Assembly: GCF_003627995.1 (NCBI RefSeq) | Contig: NZ_CP032707.1 | Location: forward strand, 2,160,501-2,224,500 | DNA from: Brevundimonas naejangsanensis | GTDB taxonomy: Bacteria > Pseudomonadota > Alphaproteobacteria > Caulobacterales > Caulobacteraceae | Length of the DNA stretch: 64,000 nucleotides | Direction of reading: 5' to 3' | Shown: positions 59,154-64,000 of the stretch, one piece after another | Layout of the letters: every line of letters begins with the position of its first letter | Position numbering within the stretch: position 1 is the stretch's first letter | Translations under genes and position numbers: made by a program | Notes under the pieces: generated by a model | Seen by the model: the letters and a program-made list of their open reading frames with translations, nothing else | The model's database searches: none | What the model was told of the DNA's origin: nothing

Positions 59154-59166
59154 TATAAGAGCGGCC

Positions 59167-60990
59167 ATGCGCCAGACATTCGACGAAACCACCGATCCGT
59201 CCTTCGGGGCCAAGCACCTGCCTCTGCTCCGCGCCGAGATGGCCAAGCAGGGCCTCGACGGCCTGCTGGTCCCGCATGAGGACGAGCACCAGAACGAATA
59301 CCTGCCCGACGCCAATGAGCGGCTGGCCTGGGTCAGCGGCTTCACCGGCTCGGCCGGGGCGGGCGTGGTGCTGAGGGACCGGGCCGCGATCTTCGTCGAC
59401 GGCCGCTATACGGTGCAGGTCAAGGCCCAGACGGACGAGGCTCTGTTCGAGCGTCAGCCGCTGAACAAACTGGCCGACTGGCTGGCGGCTGTGCCGTCGG
59501 GCTCGGTGATCGGCTATGATCCGCGCCTGCACAGCCCGGACGCCCTGGCGACCCTGCGGGCGGCGGTGGATAAAGCCGGGGCGACGCTGAAGGCGGTCGA
59601 GGCCAATCCGATCGACCTGGCCTGGGGCGAGGCCCGCCCGGCCCAGCCGCAGGCGCCGGTGGTGCCGCACGAGGATCGCTATTCCGGCGAGGACGCGGCG
59701 TCCAAGCGCGCCCGCATCGGCAAGGCCATCGCCGACGCCGGAGCCGAGGCCGCCGTGCTGACGGCGCCGTCGTCGCTGGCATGGCTGTTCAATATTCGGG
59801 GCGGCGACGTGATCCGCACGCCCCTGCCGCTGGGCCAGGCGGTGGTGAAGGCCGACGGGACCGCCAGCGTCTTCCTAGACCCGGCCAAGGTGACCAACGA
59901 ACTGCCCGGCTGGCTGGGCGACGCCGTGACGCTGGAGGCGCCCGAGGCGCTGCCGGGCGCGCTGGACGCCCTGTCGGGGCGCAAGGTGATGATCGACCCG
60001 GCCGTGTCCTCGGCCTGGTATTTCGACCGGCTGGAAGCGGCGGGCGCGGACATTGTGCGCGGCATGGACCCCTGCGCCCTGCCGCGCGCCCAGAAGAACG
60101 ACGTGGAAATCGAAGGCAGCCGTCAGGCGCACATCCGCGACGGCGCGGCCCTGACCCGCTTCCTGCACTGGGTGGACACGGTCGCGCAGAAGGACCTGCC
60201 GGACGAGCGGGCGGTGGTCGAGGCGCTGGAGGGCTTCCGCGAGGCGACCGGCATGCTGAAGGATCTGTCCTTCGACACCATCGCCGGGGTCGGGCCGAAC
60301 GGCGCCCTGCCGCACTACAAGCCGGTCGGCGCCAAGATCCGGCCGATGGAGAAGGGCTCGCTGCTGCTGGTGGACGGGGGCGGTCAGTATCTGGACGGGA
60401 CCACGGACGTGACCCGCACCATGGCCATCGGCGAGGGCACGGCCGACCAGCGCCGAATGTTCACTCTGGTCCTGAAGGGACACATCGCCATGGCGGTGAT
60501 CCGCTTCCCGGCCGGGACGAGCGGGCGCCAGCTGGACGCCATCGCGCGCCAGCCGCTGTGGAACGCGGGCTTCGACTTCGACCACGGCACGGGCCACGGC
60601 GTGGGGTCGTATCTGGGCGTGCACGAAGGGCCGCAGCGCATCGCCGGCTGGGGCACGGACCAGCCGCTGCTGACCGGCATGATCCTGTCGAACGAGCCGG
60701 GCTATTACCGCGAAGGCGAGTGGGGCATCCGCATCGAGACGCTGCAGGTCGTCACGGCCCCGGCCCAGGTTCCGGGCGGCGAGCGGCCGATGCACGGCTT
60801 CGAGCAGCTGACGCTGGCGCCGCTGGATCGCAAGCTGATCGACACAGCGCTGCTGACGGCGGACGAGCGGGCTTACGTAGACGCCTATCATGCCGAGGTT
60901 CTGGCCAAGGTCGGGCCTCTGCTGGCCGAGGGCGTGCAGAAGGACGAGGCGGCGCTGGAGTGGCTGAAGGCGCAGACGGCGCCGCTCTGA
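59167..60990 (+). CDS. Aminopeptidase P-family protein (M24)
   Basis: 607-residue Xaa-Pro aminopeptidase-type M24 metallopeptidase that cleaves N-terminal residues before proline. Two creatinase-like N-terminal domains (residues 10-140 and 165-310) precede the pita-bread catalytic domain. Metal ligands fit LLVDGGGQYLDGTTDVTRT near residue 400, GHIAMAVIRFP, the DHGTGHGVGSYLGVHEGPQ motif near 475 and the NEPGYYREGEWGIRIE near 515. The three-domain length is like eukaryotic XPNPEP1. ATG at 59167, just after a repeat. The next gene starts 5 bases after its stop. Confidence 0.93.
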   Translation: MRQTFDETTDPSFGAKHLPLLRAEMAKQGLDGLLVPHEDEHQNEYLPDANERLAWVSGFTGSAGAGVVLRDRAAIFVDGRYTVQVKAQTDEALFERQPLNKLADWLAAVPSGSVIGYDPRLHSPDALATLRAAVDKAGATLKAVEANPIDLAWGEARPAQPQAPVVPHEDRYSGEDAASKRARIGKAIADAGAEAAVLTAPSSLAWLFNIRGGDVIRTPLPLGQAVVKADGTASVFLDPAKVTNELPGWLGDAVTLEAPEALPGALDALSGRKVMIDPAVSSAWYFDRLEAAGADIVRGMDPCALPRAQKNDVEIEGSRQAHIRDGAALTRFLHWVDTVAQKDLPDERAVVEALEGFREATGMLKDLSFDTIAGVGPNGALPHYKPVGAKIRPMEKGSLLLVDGGGQYLDGTTDVTRTMAIGEGTADQRRMFTLVLKGHIAMAVIRFPAGTSGRQLDAIARQPLWNAGFDFDHGTGHGVGSYLGVHEGPQRIAGWGTDQPLLTGMILSNEPGYYREGEWGIRIETLQVVTAPAQVPGGERPMHGFEQLTLAPLDRKLIDTALLTADERAYVDAYHAEVLAKVGPLLAEGVQKDEAALEWLKAQTAPL

Positions 60991-60994
60991 TCCG

Positions 60995-61360
60995 ATGATC
61001 GGCGCCATCGCCCTGCTGCTCGTCTGCCAGCTGGCGGGCGAGGTCATCCACCGGCTGACGGGCCTGCCCCTGCCGGGGTCGGTGATCGGCATGGGACTGC
61101 TGCTGGCCTGGTTGGCGCTGGTCCCGCGCGAGCGGCTGACGCTGACCCAGGTGACGGGGTGGCTGACGGCGCACCTGTCGATCATGTTCGTGCCCGCGGC
61201 CGTCGGGGTGATGCAGGAGGGGGCGATCCTGTCGCGCTATGGCCTTGGCATCGTCGTGGCGGTGGTGGTCTCGACCCTGCTGACCCTGGCGGTGACGGCG
61301 CTGGTCTTCGCCGCCGTGGCGGGGCGTGAGGCGCAGGATAGCGAGGAGCCCGCGTCGTGA
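60995..61360 (+). CDS. CidA/LrgA-family holin-like protein
   Basis: 121-residue membrane protein with four hydrophobic segments (IALLLVCQLAGEVIHRLTG; GSVIGMGLLLAWLALVP; LSIMFVPAAVGVMQEG; VVAVVVSTLLTLAVTALVFA). The LPLPGSVIGMGLL and MFVPAAVGVM motifs identify CidA/LrgA. In Gram-positives the family works with CidB/LrgB in pyruvate transport and autolysis control; the Gram-negative role is less clear. It starts 5 bases after the aminopeptidase gene and its stop overlaps the LrgB gene start. Confidence 0.9.
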   Translation: MIGAIALLLVCQLAGEVIHRLTGLPLPGSVIGMGLLLAWLALVPRERLTLTQVTGWLTAHLSIMFVPAAVGVMQEGAILSRYGLGIVVAVVVSTLLTLAVTALVFAAVAGREAQDSEEPAS

Positions 61361-62049
61361 CCGATCTGATCGCGACGCCCCTGCTGTGGCTGGCGGTGAC
61401 GCTGGTGGTGTTCGAGGCGGCCGACATCCTGTCGCGACGCAGTGGACGCCATCCCCTGTGCCATCCGGTGCTGTGGGCGACGCCGGTGCTGATCGGAATC
61501 CTGCTAGCGACGAAGACGCCCTATGCGACCTATGCCGAGGCGACCCAGGTGCTGGGCTTCCTGCTGGGACCGGCGGTGGTGGGGCTGGCCGTGCCGATCT
61601 GGGCGCAGCGGGCGACGATCCGGCGGCTGGCCAAGCCGCTGACCTGCGCCCTGCTGGCGGGAGCCGTGACGGCCATCGTCAGCGCCGTCGGCATCGTCTG
61701 GCTGTTCGGCGCGCCGGTCGAGATCCTGGCCTCCATCGCCCCGCGCGCCACGACCACGCCGGTCGGCATGGCGGTGGCGGCGCAACTGGGCGGCATACCG
61801 GCGCTGGCGGCGGTGATCGTGCTGATGTCGGGCGTGATCGGGGCGATGACGGCGACGCCGCTGCTGAACCTGCTGAGGATCAAGGATTACCGGGCGCGCG
61901 GCTTCGCGGTCGGCGTCTCTGCCCACGGCTTCGGCGCGGCGCGGGCGTTCCAGGTTGACCAGACGGCGGGGGCCTTCGCCAGCCTGGGCATGGCGCTGAA
62001 CGCGGCGGCGACGGCGACCATCCTGTCCATCGTCGCCGGCCTGCTCTGA
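61357..62049 (+). CDS. LrgB-family membrane protein
   Basis: 230-residue LrgB/CidB protein with about six to seven membrane helices. Family motifs: FLLGPAVVGLAVPIWAQ near residue 70, APRATTTPVGMAVAAQLGG near 127 and FAVGVSAHGFGAARAFQ near 185. GTG start at 61357 overlaps the CidA/LrgA stop (GTGA). Together the two genes make one unit, perhaps transcribed with the aminopeptidase. The role in this genus is not established. Confidence 0.92.
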   Translation: MTDLIATPLLWLAVTLVVFEAADILSRRSGRHPLCHPVLWATPVLIGILLATKTPYATYAEATQVLGFLLGPAVVGLAVPIWAQRATIRRLAKPLTCALLAGAVTAIVSAVGIVWLFGAPVEILASIAPRATTTPVGMAVAAQLGGIPALAAVIVLMSGVIGAMTATPLLNLLRIKDYRARGFAVGVSAHGFGAARAFQVDQTAGAFASLGMALNAAATATILSIVAGLL

Positions 62050-62050
62050 C

Positions 62051-62473
62051 CTAGCGCACTCGCGTCCAGGTCTGGGTCTTGCACAGGGGGGCGACGATGC
62101 AGCCGCGCAGGCGCAGGGTGTCGGCGTCCGTCAGGGTGATGGTCCCGCGATAGGTCCCGCCGTCGGCTGGATTATAGACCGAGCCGCCGCGCCATTCGGT
62201 CGGGCCGCCGGTGAAGCCGCTGAGCATCGGCAGGTTGCGCAGGGTGCGCCCGCGCAGGGACTGGTCCTTGTTCCGCTCATCATGGGCATTGGGATCGCGG
62301 CGGATGTGATCCGAGGTCACCAAGGTCCCGCACAGGGCCTGGCCGCAGCGCTCGATGCGCACCTGGCCGCCGTTGGTCGGGGTCTGCCACAGACCGGTCG
62401 GGTCGCCGGCCAGGGCGGGAGAAGCAAGGGCGGCCAAGCTTGCCGCAAGGGCGAGAAACAGCGGGGGCTTCAT
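62051..62473 (-). CDS. DUF2147-family secreted protein
   Basis: 140-residue protein with a signal peptide MKPPLFLALAASLAALASPA. The mature part matches DUF2147: DPTGLWQTPTNGGQVRIERCGQALCGTLV near residue 25, a PMLSGF motif and a YRGTITLTDADTLRLRGC stretch. Four Cys residues may form two disulfides. Proteins of this type are periplasmic and of unknown function. Convergent with the LrgB gene, only one base apart. ATG at 62473; GGAGG-like sequence precedes it. Confidence 0.88.
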   Translation of the reverse strand: MKPPLFLALAASLAALASPALAGDPTGLWQTPTNGGQVRIERCGQALCGTLVTSDHIRRDPNAHDERNKDQSLRGRTLRNLPMLSGFTGGPTEWRGGSVYNPADGGTYRGTITLTDADTLRLRGCIVAPLCKTQTWTRVR

Positions 62474-62542
62474 GGGCGTTTCCTCCGTTTGGCCTGACGC
62501 TGATCCCGGCTGGCGACGGAAGCAAGACCTTTTGCGAGGGCG

Positions 62543-63145
62543 TCAGCGCGTCCGCTTCGGCCGAGCCGAGGAGCACGGGCTGTAGCCGACGGCGTTCAGG
62601 CGGCCCAGGCTGATTCCCGCGGCCTCGGCCAGGGAGGCGACGCAGGTCGCCTGATGCAGTTGCAGCGCCGCCAGCGCCACGGAGGCGCAGGCGAAGGCGT
62701 CCTCGGCCGCGTCGTGGTGGCGGAAGGCGACCCCCAGTTCGGCGCAGACGTTGTTCAGCTTGTGCGAGGTGAAGTCAGGCCAGCTGATCTGGGCCAGCTT
62801 GACCGTGCACAGGTAGTCGAACTCGGGATAGGCCAGGCCGTAGTGGTCGCAGGTGTTGCGGATCACGCTGACGTCGAAGGCAGCGTTGTGGGCCAGGACC
62901 GTCCGCCCTTCCAGACGCGGCGCGATGGCGGCCAGGACGGCGGGGAACTCCTCGGCGTCCTCCACTTGTTCGGGGCCGATGCCGTGGAAGGCGATGTTGA
63001 AGCCGGCGAAGCGCATCCCGGGCGGGCGGATGTAGTGGTGCTCAACGGACTCGATGACGCCGTCGTTGATCCAGGCCAGGCCGATGGAGCAGGGGCTGGC
63101 GCGCTGCTCGTTGGCGGTTTCGAAGTCGATGGCGACGGCGTGCAT
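62543..63145 (-). CDS. DnaQ-type DEDDh 3'-5' exonuclease
   Basis: 200-residue exonuclease-fold protein. ExoI is in AVAIDFETANEQ (Asp7 and Glu9), ExoII in VLAHNAAFDVSVI (Asp), and ExoIII in AFRHHDAAEDAFACA (His and Asp), giving the DEDDh set. No polymerase domain is attached. Family members are proofreading or RNA-processing enzymes; the exact substrate is unknown. The short Cys-containing tail (GYSPCSSARPKRTR) is basic. It is upstream of the DUF2147 gene on the same strand. Confidence 0.9.
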   Translation of the reverse strand: MHAVAIDFETANEQRASPCSIGLAWINDGVIESVEHHYIRPPGMRFAGFNIAFHGIGPEQVEDAEEFPAVLAAIAPRLEGRTVLAHNAAFDVSVIRNTCDHYGLAYPEFDYLCTVKLAQISWPDFTSHKLNNVCAELGVAFRHHDAAEDAFACASVALAALQLHQATCVASLAEAAGISLGRLNAVGYSPCSSARPKRTR

Positions 63146-63191
63146 CAGGCGAATCTAGCTTTGAATGATGTGAGCGTTGCTGAGTTCACAA

Positions 63192-63343
63192 AGCCCTCCC
63201 CCTCGATGGGGGAGGGTTGGGTGGGGGTGAAGGCAGGGCGTTTTCTTATCAAGAAACCAGACGGCGCCAGCGTCTCATGCGCCCGACTGGAGAGGTCTCG
63301 CCCGCACCCCCATCCCCGCCCTTCCCCCATCGAGGGGGAAGGG
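63192..63343. repeat. Family B' intergenic element, copy 2
   Basis: About 152 bases, homologous along most of its length to 14944-15092. Shared parts include AGCCCTCCC..CTCGATGGGG, GGAGGGTTGGGTGGGG, CGTCTCATGCGCCC-like and CCCATCGAGGGGGAAGGG. It lies between the exonuclease start and the ligA stop, so it is within a same-strand (minus) gap. Confidence 0.87.
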
Positions 63344-63361
63344 AGAAGAAGCGGCCGGTGC

Positions 63362-64000
<639 letters not shown>

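Overview
The window is ordinary chromosomal DNA of a high-GC alphaproteobacterium. It fits the family Caulobacteraceae best, and a Brevundimonas- or Caulobacter-like genome is my inference. The strongest marker is the divK-pleD pair at 38999-40734, whose phospho-acceptor, I-site and GGEEF residues fall at the same residue numbers as I recall for the Caulobacter crescentus proteins. Supporting markers are rpmG beside pleD, an rnr/NUDIX pair nearby, DUF2336 proteins, a CC0125/CC1285-type lipoprotein, cysE followed by DUF3126, and an alphaproteobacterial-type DinB with an N-terminal CxxC/CxxC knuckle. No rRNA, CRISPR array, prophage, integrase or insertion sequence was found.

Layout. 1-8.1 kb: rarA (start lies outside the window), a VOC protein, three pseudouridine synthases, and the overlapping chain crcB-rluC-HAD phosphatase-ATP12. 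8.1-12.7 kb: a DUF938 methyltransferase, GTP-type PEP carboxykinase, a ThiO-like oxidase and a TonB-like protein. 12.9-17.6 kb: a lytic transglycosylase-like protein and two DUF2336 proteins around an Hpt protein and NAD kinase. 17.7-26.7 kb: a class II aldolase with a secreted barrel-like protein, an RND efflux pair, a lipoprotein cytochrome c, and feoAB behind a Fur-like site. 26.9-31.1 kb: a TetR regulator, tRNA-Thr(TGT) and small membrane or unknown-function genes, including a DUF2239 gene behind paired operator-like sites, then a D,D-carboxypeptidase. 31.3-38.9 kb: a phasin, clpS-clpA, CsbD, an acyltransferase-RidA pair and dinB. 39-47.7 kb: divK-pleD, rpmG, a NUDIX gene with a start problem, rnr, and a CBS-CGL reverse-transsulfuration pair. 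47.7-54 kb: two cold-shock genes with homologous leaders, envelope proteins, queF, and one AT-rich orphan gene. 54-64 kb: DUF817, DUF302, nitroreductase, NUDIX, cysE-DUF3126, an Ala/Lys/Pro-rich basic protein, prmA, aminopeptidase P, lrgAB, DUF2147, an exonuclease and the 3' end of ligA.

How genes work together. Sulfur metabolism is covered by cysE and the CBS-CGL pair. Translation and RNA quality control are served by the pseudouridine synthases, prmA, rpmG, queF and rnr. ClpS-ClpA provides N-end-rule proteolysis. DivK-PleD provides cell-fate and c-di-GMP signalling. FeoAB and the cytochrome sit around one divergent iron-type control region.

Non-coding structure. Most intergenic gaps over 100 bases hold palindromic repeats. 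Family A is a two-hairpin element with CGTCAT/ATGACG termini. Family B is about 145-155 bases, bounded by CCTTCTCCC/GGGAGAAGG palindromes. A related pair, called B', is about 150 bases. One family B copy covers the 3' end of dinB and supplies its last 43 codons and stop. There are no gene-free stretches over 300 bases except 7320-7625, which holds a promoter with an operator-like palindrome and otherwise nothing I can identify. I see no complete new multi-gene system. The best candidates for something undescribed are the repeat-encoded DinB tail, the DUF2239 operator arrangement, the AT-rich orphan at 52.5-53.6 kb, and the DUF2336/Hpt/NAD kinase neighbourhood.
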